DNA of 64,000 nucleotides from Microbacterium oleivorans (GTDB taxonomy: Bacteria > Actinomycetota > Actinomycetes > Actinomycetales > Microbacteriaceae): assembly GCF_023715745.1 (NCBI RefSeq), contig NZ_JAMBOV010000001.1, forward strand, positions 248,001 through 312,000, written 5' to 3'. The position numbers were made by a program, and so were the translations under genes. Under the pieces are notes generated by a model. It ran no database searches. It was not told the DNA's origin and saw only the letters and a list, made by a program, of their open reading frames with translations. Positions 50,491 to 58,714 of this stretch are shown one piece after another. The first letter of the stretch is position 1. Each line of letters opens with the position of its first letter.

Positions 50491-52533
50491 ATGCCCAAGA
50501 ACAAGAAGCCGGCCGGCGGCCGCGCGCAGAACTTCGAGCCCCGCTACGGCAAGAAGACCTCGTACCAGGACGCCAAGCGTCGTCCCGGACAGGCTTCCGC
50601 CGGCACCACCGGCAGTAAGAGCCCGAAGCACCGCGGCTACCGCGCGACCGACGATGCAGCACCCCAGAAGGCGCGCTGGACCGAGCAGGACCGCGCCGGC
50701 CGGGCCGAGGCCCGCGGCATCCGCTCGAACGCCCGCGGCGACCGTCGCTTCGACGACCGCCCGCGCCGCGACGCCGACGGCGACCGGCCGCGTTTCGACC
50801 GCACCGAGCGTCCCGCGCGCTCGTTCGACGACCGGCCGCGTTTCGACCGCACCGAGCGTCCCGCGCGCTCGTTCGACCGCGCCGAGCGCCCCGCGCGCTC
50901 GTTCGACGACCGTCCGCGCCGGGATGACCGCCCGCGGTTCGACCGTAACTCCTCCGATTCTGCGGGTCGGTCCGCGCGCGGCGCGGACTCGCGCCGATCC
51001 GGCGAGGACACGAGGAGTTACGGCCGCCCGGCGCGGTCCTTCGACGACCGCCCACGCCGCGACGACAGCCCGCGGTTCGACCGGTCGCGCGGCAACAACT
51101 CCGGAGATTCGGATCGTCGCGCCCCTCGGGACGCCGGATACGGCCGTGACCGACAGGATCTCCGAGGCAATGGCCGCCCGGCCCGGGGCTTCGACGACCG
51201 TCCGCGCCGCGACGACCGTCCGCGCCGCGACGAGCGGCCGAACCGGTCGGATTGGGGTGCCGCCGAGAAGTCGAAGGCGCACCAGGACCACGTCGACGTC
51301 GTCCACGAGCGGCTGCAGGCCGAGGCCGTGGATGCCGCATCCGTCGAGCAGCTCTCGTTCGCCGACCTCGGTCTCGGCCAGAACATCGTCCGGACCCTCG
51401 ACGGCCTCGGCGCCACGAGCCCGTTCCCGATCCAGGCGGCCACCGTCCGTCCCATCCTCGAGGGCCGTGACGTGCTCGCGCGCGGCCGCACCGGTTCGGG
51501 CAAGACGATCGCCTTCGGTGCGCCGCTCGTCGAGCGCGTGCTGCGCGGCCAGGCCGGCAAGCGCCGCGCCTGGGGCCGCTCGCCGCAGGCGCTGATCCTC
51601 GCGCCGACGCGCGAGCTCGCGCTGCAGATCGACCGTACGGTGCAGGAGCTCGCACAGAGCGTGGGTCTGTTCACGACGCAGATCTACGGCGGCGTCCCCC
51701 AGGGTCGTCAGGTCGGTGCGCTCAAGAAGGGCGTCGACATCGTGATCGGCACCCCCGGCCGCATCGAGGACCTCGAGAAGCAGGGCAAGCTCGACCTCTC
51801 CGAGATCGGGATCGTCGTCCTCGACGAGGCCGACCACATGAGCGAGCTCGGCTTCCTCGAGCCGATGCAGCGGATCCTCCGTCTCGTGCAGGACGACGCC
51901 CAGAAGCTGCTCTTCTCGGCGACGCTCGACCGCGAGGTCGCGGCGCTGGTCGACGAGTTCCTCGTCGACCCGGCCGTCTACGAGGTCGCCGGCGAGACCC
52001 AGGAGACCAGCACGATCGACCACCGCGTCCTGGTCATCGACCACCGCGACAAGGCCGAGATCCTCACCTCGCTCGTCGACCGTGACGGCAAGACGCTGGT
52101 GTTCACACGCACCCGCGCGTACTCCGAGATGCTCGTCGAGCAGTTCGAGGATGCCGGGATCGCCGCCGTCGCCCTCCACGGCGACCTCAACCAGGCCAAG
52201 CGCACGCGCAACCTGCAGCGCCTGACCGACGGCAAGGTCACCGTGCTCGTCGCGACCGATGTCGCGGCCCGCGGCATCCACGTCGACGACATCGACCTCG
52301 TCGTCCAGGCCGACGCCCCCGACGAGTACAAGACGTACACGCACCGCTCGGGTCGCACGGGTCGCGCCGGTCGCGCCGGCACGGTCGTGACGCTCATCAC
52401 GCGCCAGCGTCGCCGGCGCATGACCGAGATGCTCGAGCGCGCCGAGATCGACGCGCCGTTCGAGGAGGCGCGCGTCGGCGACGACGTCCTCGAGGAGATC
52501 ACCGGCCGTCAGGCCGCGAACGTCGACGCCTGA
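50491..52533 (+). CDS. DEAD-box RNA helicase with RD-rich N-terminal extension
   Basis: A 680-residue helicase. The first 280 residues are an Arg/Asp/Pro-rich, repetitive region (repeats of RPRFDRTERPARSFD and DDRPRRD), probably disordered and RNA-binding. The helicase core follows: Q motif FADLGLGQNIVRTLDGLG, Walker A ARGRTGSGKT, PTREL, TPGR, DEAD in VLDEADHMSELGF, SAT in LFSATLD, then the C-terminal RecA domain with VATDVAARGIHVDDIDLV and HRSGRTGRAGRAG. Most RNA helicases carry such tails at the C-terminus; an N-terminal tail is less usual. It likely acts in ribosome assembly or cold adaptation. Confidence 0.93.
   Translation: MPKNKKPAGGRAQNFEPRYGKKTSYQDAKRRPGQASAGTTGSKSPKHRGYRATDDAAPQKARWTEQDRAGRAEARGIRSNARGDRRFDDRPRRDADGDRPRFDRTERPARSFDDRPRFDRTERPARSFDRAERPARSFDDRPRRDDRPRFDRNSSDSAGRSARGADSRRSGEDTRSYGRPARSFDDRPRRDDSPRFDRSRGNNSGDSDRRAPRDAGYGRDRQDLRGNGRPARGFDDRPRRDDRPRRDERPNRSDWGAAEKSKAHQDHVDVVHERLQAEAVDAASVEQLSFADLGLGQNIVRTLDGLGATSPFPIQAATVRPILEGRDVLARGRTGSGKTIAFGAPLVERVLRGQAGKRRAWGRSPQALILAPTRELALQIDRTVQELAQSVGLFTTQIYGGVPQGRQVGALKKGVDIVIGTPGRIEDLEKQGKLDLSEIGIVVLDEADHMSELGFLEPMQRILRLVQDDAQKLLFSATLDREVAALVDEFLVDPAVYEVAGETQETSTIDHRVLVIDHRDKAEILTSLVDRDGKTLVFTRTRAYSEMLVEQFEDAGIAAVALHGDLNQAKRTRNLQRLTDGKVTVLVATDVAARGIHVDDIDLVVQADAPDEYKTYTHRSGRTGRAGRAGTVVTLITRQRRRRMTEMLERAEIDAPFEEARVGDDVLEEITGRQAANVDA
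50781..50876 (+). repeat. 48-bp perfect tandem duplication in the helicase gene
   Basis: Bases 50781-50828 are repeated exactly at 50829-50876, adding one 16-residue DRPRFDRTERPARSF unit in frame. Degenerate copies continue to about 51240. The exact identity indicates a recent duplication. Confidence 0.88.
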
Positions 52534-52542
52534 GCGGTTCAC

Positions 52543-52548
52543 TAGGGT
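52543..52548 (+). promoter_or_regulatory. -10 box TAGGGT, leaderless start
   Basis: TAGGGT is followed after 6 nt by the ATG at 52555, with no ribosome site. Confidence 0.5.
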
Positions 52549-52554
52549 GGGCGG

Positions 52555-52980
52555 ATGCCGATCGTCATCCGCCCCCTCGGTGATCCCGACGTCGATCAGG
52601 TCGTCGCCCTCTGGCACGAAGTCGGCCTGACCCGTCCGTGGAACGACCCGCATCGCGACATCGCGCGGGCACGGGCCGTCTGGCCCGAGCTGCTCCTGGT
52701 GGCCTCCGACGGTGACCGCGTCGTCGGCTCGGTGATGGCCGGATACGACGGGCATCGCGGCTGGTTGTACTACCTGGCGTCGGCTCCCGATCGCCGGGGC
52801 GAGGGGATCGGCCGGATGCTGGTGGCCGAGGCGGAACGACGGCTCGAAACGCTGGGGTGTCCGAAGGTCATGCTCATGGTCCGGGAGGGCAACGACGCGG
52901 TCGCCGAGTTCTATGACGCCATCGGCTACGCCCGGGACGCGACCTCGGTGCTCGGCAAGCGACTCATCCCGGACGACTGA
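52555..52980 (+). CDS. GNAT acetyltransferase (YpeA type)
   Basis: A 141-residue acetyltransferase. The order of motifs, IRPLGDPDVDQVVALWHEVGLTRPWNDP, WLYYLASAPDRRGEGIGRML (acetyl-CoA P-loop R-x-x-G-x-G) and NDAVAEFYDAIGY, matches the YpeA subgroup of GNAT enzymes. The acceptor is unknown. It starts 6 nt after TAGGGT. Its stop is one base from the convergent radical SAM gene stop. Confidence 0.88.
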   Translation: MPIVIRPLGDPDVDQVVALWHEVGLTRPWNDPHRDIARARAVWPELLLVASDGDRVVGSVMAGYDGHRGWLYYLASAPDRRGEGIGRMLVAEAERRLETLGCPKVMLMVREGNDAVAEFYDAIGYARDATSVLGKRLIPDD

Positions 52981-52981
52981 G

Positions 52982-54043
52982 TCAGAAGAGCATCGCTGCG
53001 GCCTGCTCGCGCGTCGCGGTCTTCATGACCGGCCCCGTGGGGCGCACGGGACCCGGTCCGCCGCGCGGCGGGACGTCCTCCTCCTCGAGCCTGCCGTGCA
53101 GTCCGTGTCGACGCAGCAGTGGACGCACCCGCGCGGACAGCCACGAGCGGTAGCCCTTCGGTGCCGAGACGGAGACCCCCGGATACAGTCCGCGGTACGC
53201 GGGCACGAGGTCGGGGCACTCGCGTTCCAGCCACTGCCAGAACCATTCCTTCGCCCCCGGCCGCAGGTGCAGGGCCCCGAAGACGACCCGTCGAGCGCCG
53301 GATGCGGCGATCCGACCGATCGCGTCGTCGAGGACGTCGACTCCGTCGGTCAGGTGCGGCACGATCGGCATGAGGAACACCGTCACGGAGAATCCGGCGT
53401 CCGTCGCTGCCTTCACCGTGTCGAGCCTCGCCTGGAAGGACGGCGCGCCGGGCTCGAGCAGCTGGCGCAGCGGTTCGTGGGGGATCGCGATCGACATGGC
53501 GATGTGGATCGGGACGCGGGTCGCGGCATCCGTCAGCTGCGGCAGGTCCCGTCGCAGCAGCGTGCCCTTCGTGAGGATCGAGAACGGCGTGCCGCTGGAG
53601 GTGAGCGCATCGATGATGCCCGGCATCAGCCGGTAACGCCCCTCGGCCCGCTGATAGGGGTCGGTGTTCGTGCCGAGGGCGACCGGTTCGCGCCGCCAGG
53701 ACGCTTTGGCGAGCTCGCGGGCGAGCACATCTGCGACGTTGACCTTCACGACGATCTGCGAATCGAAGTCGGCGCCCGCGTCGAGGTCGAGGTACGTGTG
53801 CGTGTTGCGGGCGAAGCAGTACGTGCACGCGTGCGAGCAGCCGCGATAGGGGTTCACCGTCCACGAGAACGGCATCGCGGAACCACTCGGCACGTGATTG
53901 AGGGCGGACTTCGCGACCACCTCGTGGAACGTCATCCCGGCGAACTCCGGCGTCGTCACCGAGCGGACGAGACCGCCCATGGACTCGAGGCCGGGCAGGG
54001 CGGCGTCGTCGACCGTCGAGATATCCTGCCCCTGCCACCGCAT
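52982..54043 (-). CDS. Rv2578c-type radical SAM protein
   Basis: A 353-residue radical SAM enzyme. The [4Fe-4S] ligands are Cys69, Cys73 and Cys76 in CSHACTYC. The adjacent VNPYRGCSH and LGTNTDPYQRAEG motifs, and SILTKGTLLRRDL, place it in the Rv2578c/SplB-like family. The reaction is unknown. Start at 54043 (MRWQGQDIST) matches the family start; the open frame extends 12 codons further. Confidence 0.9.
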   Translation of the reverse strand: MRWQGQDISTVDDAALPGLESMGGLVRSVTTPEFAGMTFHEVVAKSALNHVPSGSAMPFSWTVNPYRGCSHACTYCFARNTHTYLDLDAGADFDSQIVVKVNVADVLARELAKASWRREPVALGTNTDPYQRAEGRYRLMPGIIDALTSSGTPFSILTKGTLLRRDLPQLTDAATRVPIHIAMSIAIPHEPLRQLLEPGAPSFQARLDTVKAATDAGFSVTVFLMPIVPHLTDGVDVLDDAIGRIAASGARRVVFGALHLRPGAKEWFWQWLERECPDLVPAYRGLYPGVSVSAPKGYRSWLSARVRPLLRRHGLHGRLEEEDVPPRGGPGPVRPTGPVMKTATREQAAAMLF

Positions 54044-54139
54044 GAATCCCAGTCGAACACACATTCGATGATGCGTCAACGGCGCGCCCGGCTGTCTAGA
54101 ACATCGAGGACACGGCGGGTCGGCTGGAACAATGGTGTC

Positions 54140-55090
54140 GTGTCAGAGTCGAGGAGCGCCGCCCGGCGGCGGGTGCTCCGTCGGCGCCGCCAGCGTCGCG
54201 CACTGGTCCTGCTGGGCCTGGTCACCGCGGTGATCGCCGCGCTCGTCGTGATCCTCCCTCGCGCTCTCACGCCCGCCGACGCCGCGGCCGAGCCGGCATC
54301 CGCTCCGGTTCCGTCATCGCCCGCGCCCGCCGCGACACCCACGTCGACACCGCCGGTGCCCGAGGTGGAGACCCCGCTGTGCGAGACGGATGCCGTCGCC
54401 GCCGCGCTCGAGGATGGTTCCGACCGCGACGTGATCGCCGCGTTCGGGGGAGCCGAGCAGTTCCGCGCCGCGATCGCCGAGGGCGACGCTCCGTGCGTCG
54501 ACCTGCACGAGGCAGGGCGCATCTGGGTGGTCGCCAACAAGCGGCATCCGCTGAACCCGGTCGACTACTGGCCGACCCCTCAGGCACGTCCGCAGGACAC
54601 CCGGATCATCGCGGGGGGATGGCTGCTCGACCAGACGGCGGAAGCGCTGGACGAGCTCTCGGCCGATGTGAGGGACGCAGCGGGCAGCATCGGTGTGAGC
54701 AGCGGATTCCGCCCCTACGACTTCCAGGTCGACACCTACAACCGCTACGTCGCGATGCGCGGCAAGGCGGCGGCCGACCTCCGGAGCGCACGCCCCGGCC
54801 ACAGCGAGCATCAGACAGGGCTCGCTGTGGACGTCGTGGCGTGCGACTCCGGGTGCGGCGACCACGACGGCTTCGGCGGCACGGCGCAATCGGACTGGAT
54901 CGCCGCCAACGCCTGGCGCTACGGCTTCATCGTCCGGTACGAGGACGGACACACCGAGACGACGGGATACTCCGCCGAGCCGTGGCACCTGAGGTTCGTC
55001 GGGCGCGAGCTGGCGGGCGCCTATCACGACGGCGGTTTCCACACCCTCGAGGAGTTCTTCGGGCTCGAGCCCGCCCCCGACTACGGCTGA
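54140..55090 (+). CDS. VanY-type D,D-carboxypeptidase, membrane-anchored
   Basis: A 316-residue M15B peptidase. A basic N-terminus and one helix (LVLLGLVTAVIAALVVIL) are followed by a Pro/Ser/Thr linker, and the catalytic domain is from about residue 160: SSGFRPYDFQVDTYN, then the zinc motif SEHQTGLAVDVV (His and Asp ligands) and EPWHLRFVG (third His). It likely trims D-Ala from peptidoglycan stem peptides outside the membrane. The GTG at 54140 is 6 nt after AACAAT. Its last 10 nt overlap the end of the convergent AraC gene. Confidence 0.88.
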   Translation: MSESRSAARRRVLRRRRQRRALVLLGLVTAVIAALVVILPRALTPADAAAEPASAPVPSSPAPAATPTSTPPVPEVETPLCETDAVAAALEDGSDRDVIAAFGGAEQFRAAIAEGDAPCVDLHEAGRIWVVANKRHPLNPVDYWPTPQARPQDTRIIAGGWLLDQTAEALDELSADVRDAAGSIGVSSGFRPYDFQVDTYNRYVAMRGKAAADLRSARPGHSEHQTGLAVDVVACDSGCGDHDGFGGTAQSDWIAANAWRYGFIVRYEDGHTETTGYSAEPWHLRFVGRELAGAYHDGGFHTLEEFFGLEPAPDYG

Positions 55091-55956
55091 CGCTCGCGCT
55101 CCACCGGCAGCCAGAGCTCGCACGTCGCCGTCGAGAAGTCGTCCGCCCGATCGAGCACCGACACGATCGACGGGCCGGGACGTAGCCGCCACGGGTTCGC
55201 GGGGAACCAGTCGGTCGCCGTCGAGGCCCACGTCGTCTGCAGCGCATCAGGGTAGGCGCCGCTGGTGCGGAACACGGCCCACGTCCCGGCAGGGACGTCG
55301 ATGACGTCGAGGTCGTCGAAAGTCGGACTGTTCCCCGCGCGCGCCACGCCGTGCAGGTAGGTCAGCTCGCTTCCTTCGGTGTAGTCCGGGTCGACGTCCG
55401 CGCTCACCTGCAGCAGGCCTGCCGGCTCGGTGTCGCTCAACCCTTTCAGCCGTGCGTGCTCCGACACGGGGAGGGCCGCGATGTGCGCCTGGATGGCGGG
55501 GTTCGCGCCGCGATGCACGAGGTGCACGCGGGCGGCGTGGCCGACGAGGCGGAACGCGGGCCGGTCGATGATGCGGGTGTCCATGGGGATGCTCCCTTCT
55601 ACGGTCAGGCGGAACCTGAGCTGCGGTTGTGTGCGGAGGGGGCCACCGTTGCGTCGCACCGCGGCGGGGGCGATGCCGTGCACCGCCTGGAACGCCCGAG
55701 AGAAGGCCTCTGTCGAGCCGTACCCGTGGCGCACCGCGATGGTCAGGAGTTCCTCGTCGCCGACGAGGTCGCCCGCGGCCACCGTCATGCGCCGTCGCCG
55801 GACGTACTCCGACAGCGGCATCCCCGCCAGCGACGAGAACATCCGTCGCAGGTGGTACTCGGTCGTGCCGTGCGCGCGGGCCACGGCGGCGACGTCGAGC
55901 TCTTCGCCGAGATGCGCCTCGATGTGTTCGACGAGACGGGTGAGTGCGGTGATCAC
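55081..55956 (-). CDS. AraC-family regulator with GyrI-like domain
   Basis: A 291-residue regulator. The AraC double helix-turn-helix is at the N-terminus (about residues 5-105, HIEAHLGEELDVAAVARAHGTTEYHLRRMFSS and LLTIAVRHGYGSTEAFSRAFQAVHG). A GyrI/effector-binding domain of about 155 residues follows (RIIDRPAFRLVGHAARVHL onward). This is the SoxS/Rob-like layout with small-molecule binding at the C-terminus. The GTG at 55956 is chosen because GGAGGG is well placed upstream; an ATG at 55983 would add nine residues. Confidence 0.87.
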   Translation of the reverse strand: MITALTRLVEHIEAHLGEELDVAAVARAHGTTEYHLRRMFSSLAGMPLSEYVRRRRMTVAAGDLVGDEELLTIAVRHGYGSTEAFSRAFQAVHGIAPAAVRRNGGPLRTQPQLRFRLTVEGSIPMDTRIIDRPAFRLVGHAARVHLVHRGANPAIQAHIAALPVSEHARLKGLSDTEPAGLLQVSADVDPDYTEGSELTYLHGVARAGNSPTFDDLDVIDVPAGTWAVFRTSGAYPDALQTTWASTATDWFPANPWRLRPGPSIVSVLDRADDFSTATCELWLPVERERQP

Positions 55957-56002
55957 GGTTCTCCCTCCGGCATCCACCCTCATCCTGTCGCCGATCCGGC
56001 GC

Positions 56003-56029
56003 CCGACTTCTCCGGACCGGAAAAGTCGG
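56003..56029. promoter_or_regulatory. 27-bp inverted repeat between divergent genes
   Basis: Two 13-bp arms, CCGACTTCTCCGG (56003-56015) and CCGGAAAAGTCGG (56017-56029), pair with one mismatch around a single A. The position between the divergent araC and acyl-CoA dehydrogenase promoters points to an operator rather than a terminator. The responsible regulator is not shown by the sequence; AraC-type sites are usually direct repeats, so a TetR-like protein elsewhere is possible. Confidence 0.6.
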
Positions 56030-56151
56030 CTGACGCTCGGCGGAACTCAGTCGCACTCGCCCTGGCATCCGATCCCACGGCGCGCGTACAGTGGATCGTG
56101 GCGACGCCGCCCACGAGCGCAGCGTCGCGCCGACACGAAGGGGGTCCGCAC

Positions 56152-57315
56152 ATGGAGCGGAACATCTACGACGAGGACCACGAAGCATTCCGCGACGTCG
56201 TCAAGGAGTTCATCAAGCGCTACGTCACGAACGAGAAGCGCGAACAGTGGGATGCCGCCGGCGAGATCGATCGCGCGACGATGCGCGCCGCCGGTGACGC
56301 GGGTGTCATCGGGCTGAGCGTTCCCGAGGAGTTCGGCGGCGCGGGGATGCTGCAGGACTACCGCTTCCGCACGATCGTGAACGAGGAGGTCATCCGCGCC
56401 GGTGCCGGTTCGCTCGCCGGTGCCTTCGGCATCCAGGACGACCTCGCGGTGCCGTACCTCGTGCACATGGGCACTCAGGAGCAGAAGCAGAAGTGGCTGC
56501 CGCGAATGGCCACCGGTGAGATCATCGGTGCGCTCGCCATGACCGAGCCCGGCGCAGGGTCCGACCTTCGGGGCATCTCGACGACGGCGAAGAAGACCGA
56601 CGGCGGCTACATCGTCAACGGCGCGAAGACCTTCATCTCATCGGGAGCGACGGCCGACATCTTCGTCGTGTTCGTGAAGACCGGGGAGGGGAACCGCCCC
56701 GACGCCTTCTCGCTCCTCCTGCTCGAAGCGGAGATGGCCGGCTTCGATCACGGCAAGAAGCTGCACAAGATGGGCTTCCACGGCCACGACACCGCCGAGC
56801 TCAGCTTCACCGACGTCTTCGTGCCCGACGAGAACCTCATCGGCGGCGAGGAGGGCAAGGGCTTCGTCCAGCTCATGCTGAACCTGCCGCTCGAGCGCCT
56901 GTCGATCGGTGTCGCCGGCGCGGCTGCCGCGCAGGCGGGCGTGGAGTGGACCATCGCCTACACGAAGGACCGCGAGGCCTTCGGCCAGCGGATCATCGAC
57001 TTCCAGAACACGCGCTTCACGATGGCCGACCTCGTGACCACGGTCGACGCACTGTGGGCCTACGTCGACCGCGCGATCACGCTCTACGGCGAGAACAAGC
57101 TGTCCGCCGAGGATGCCGCGCAGGTGAAGTTCTGGGCCACCGAGCGCGAGTGGGAGGTGCTCGACGCATGCGTGCAGCTCCATGGCGGCTACGGCTACAT
57201 CATGGAGTACCCGATCGCGCGCGCCTTCCTCGACGCCCGCGTGCACCGCATCTACGGGGGCACGAACGAGATCATGCGCGACATCGTGTCGCGCCGGATC
57301 GCCGGCAAGCGCTGA
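56152..57315 (+). CDS. acyl-CoA dehydrogenase
   Basis: A 387-residue flavoenzyme of standard ACAD length. Motifs include IGLSVPEEFGGAGM, AMTEPGAGSDLRGISTTA (FAD binding), RIIDFQNTRFTMADL and the C-terminal YGYIMEYPIARAFLDARVHRIYGGTNEIMRDIVSR, in which the catalytic Glu usually lies at YGGTNEI. It catalyses alpha,beta-desaturation of an acyl-CoA; chain length is unknown. GAAGGGGG precedes the ATG. A terminator follows. No electron-transfer flavoprotein gene is adjacent. Confidence 0.92.
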   Translation: MERNIYDEDHEAFRDVVKEFIKRYVTNEKREQWDAAGEIDRATMRAAGDAGVIGLSVPEEFGGAGMLQDYRFRTIVNEEVIRAGAGSLAGAFGIQDDLAVPYLVHMGTQEQKQKWLPRMATGEIIGALAMTEPGAGSDLRGISTTAKKTDGGYIVNGAKTFISSGATADIFVVFVKTGEGNRPDAFSLLLLEAEMAGFDHGKKLHKMGFHGHDTAELSFTDVFVPDENLIGGEEGKGFVQLMLNLPLERLSIGVAGAAAAQAGVEWTIAYTKDREAFGQRIIDFQNTRFTMADLVTTVDALWAYVDRAITLYGENKLSAEDAAQVKFWATEREWEVLDACVQLHGGYGYIMEYPIARAFLDARVHRIYGGTNEIMRDIVSRRIAGKR

Positions 57316-57333
57316 CGCGAAGGCTGTCCCTAC

Positions 57334-57350
57334 CCGCGCCTTAGGCGCGG
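57334..57350 (+). terminator. hairpin terminator after acyl-CoA dehydrogenase
   Basis: A perfect 7-bp stem (57334-57340 with 57344-57350) with a TTA loop, followed by TT. It lies 19 bp after the stop. Confidence 0.65.
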
Positions 57351-57377
57351 TTAATGACCGCCGGGTGTGATCGGCGG

Positions 57378-58700
57378 ATGCGCACTCGACACTTCCGCCT
57401 CACGCTCTCCCTCGCCCTCGTCTCCATCGGCGCCGTCGTCCTCGCGGGCTGCGTCGCCCCGTCCGCAGAGGATGACGGGGCGACCTCCGACACATCCGCT
57501 GCGTCGGCGTCGACGGTGAGCTTCTGGGACGCCACCGAGGTGCACGAGATCTCGGTCGACGTGGATCCCGACGTGCTCGCGGGACTGCTCGACACCTACG
57601 AGAGCACGGGCGAGAAGGAGTGGATCGAGGTCTCCGTCTCGATCGACGGCGAGGTCTACGAGGGTTCCGGTCTGAAACTCAAGGGCAACTCGTCGCTGCG
57701 GGGCATCTCGAGCGACGACGACCCCAGCACGATCCCGTGGGTCATCCGGCTCGACAAGTTCGTCGACGGTCAGGAGCACGAGGGCATCACGGAGTTCGTC
57801 GTCCGCGGCAACAGCTCGGAGACGTCGCTGAACGAAGCGGTCGCGCTGGATCTGCTGGACCTGACGGGCCTCGCCAGCGAGCAGGCCGCCGCCACACGGT
57901 TCACGATCGGCGGCTCCACGTCACTGCGACTGGTCATCGAGAATCCGAGCGACAGCTGGAACGAATCGACGGTCGGTGCCACGGCGCTCTACAAGGCGGA
58001 GTCCGGCGGAGACTACTCCTATCGAGGTGACGACCCGGACTCCTACACCGATGTCTTCGACCAGGAGGCGGGCGAGGATGACCTCACGCCCCTCATCGAC
58101 TTCCTCGAGTTCATTAACGAATCGGATGACGCGACGTTCGCCGACGAGCTGTCGGAGCACCTCGACGTGGACGCCTTCGCGACGTACCTCGCCTTCCAGG
58201 ACCTCGTGGACAACTTCGACGACATCGACGGTCCCGGGAACAACTCCTACCTCGCGTACGACGCCGACACCGGACTCATGACCGTCGTGAACTGGGATCT
58301 GAACCTCGCGTTCGGCGCGTCACCGAACGGCGGCGGCGCCGGTGGGCAGGTGGCCGGCGGCGGCGGGGGAGGCGCGTTGCCGGGCGACGGCGCGATGCCG
58401 GATCGCGACGGCGAGCCAGCGCCCGAGGACGGGCGCGGGCAGGGCGGCCCGGGCGGCTCGAACATCCTCGCGACGCGCTTCCTCGCAGACGACGATCTCC
58501 ACGCCCTCTACGAGAGCGAGCTCGAACGGCTCAGCGAGGTGTTCTACGGCTCGGGTGAGGCGGAGGAGATCCTCCGGACCTGGGCGGACACCCTGATCGA
58601 GCAGGTCACCGATCTCGTGGACGCCGACACCATCACCGCCGAGGCAGAGGAGCTCTCGGCATCCTTCGACACCATCGCCGACGGCCAGGCATCGTCCTGA
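57378..58700 (+). CDS. CotH-kinase-family lipoprotein
   Basis: A 440-residue secreted lipoprotein with lipobox LAGC (Cys near residue 24). The mature part has CotH-kinase features: SGLKLKGNSSLRGI, PWVIRLDKFVDGQEHEGITEFVVRGNS, NEAVALDLLDLTG and VVNWDLNLAFG, where the Asp-x-Asn-like motif binds metal. A Gly/Pro-rich insert of about 60 residues interrupts the domain near residue 325. CotH in Bacillus phosphorylates spore coat proteins; this organism type is not a spore former, so a cell-surface protein kinase role is inferred. Confidence 0.8.
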   Translation: MRTRHFRLTLSLALVSIGAVVLAGCVAPSAEDDGATSDTSAASASTVSFWDATEVHEISVDVDPDVLAGLLDTYESTGEKEWIEVSVSIDGEVYEGSGLKLKGNSSLRGISSDDDPSTIPWVIRLDKFVDGQEHEGITEFVVRGNSSETSLNEAVALDLLDLTGLASEQAAATRFTIGGSTSLRLVIENPSDSWNESTVGATALYKAESGGDYSYRGDDPDSYTDVFDQEAGEDDLTPLIDFLEFINESDDATFADELSEHLDVDAFATYLAFQDLVDNFDDIDGPGNNSYLAYDADTGLMTVVNWDLNLAFGASPNGGGAGGQVAGGGGGGALPGDGAMPDRDGEPAPEDGRGQGGPGGSNILATRFLADDDLHALYESELERLSEVFYGSGEAEEILRTWADTLIEQVTDLVDADTITAEAEELSASFDTIADGQASS

Positions 58701-58714
58701 CGAGGCGCGCCGGA

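Noticed and set aside
50258..51655. N-terminal extension of the aldose epimerase into the helicase gene
   Set aside because: The extension is antisense to the helicase coding region; a promoter box and natural start are at 50257.
49876..52755. 959-codon minus-strand frame opposite the helicase
   Set aside because: Low-complexity VVEARGTLGAVE-type repeats mirror the helicase RD repeats; it is a shadow.
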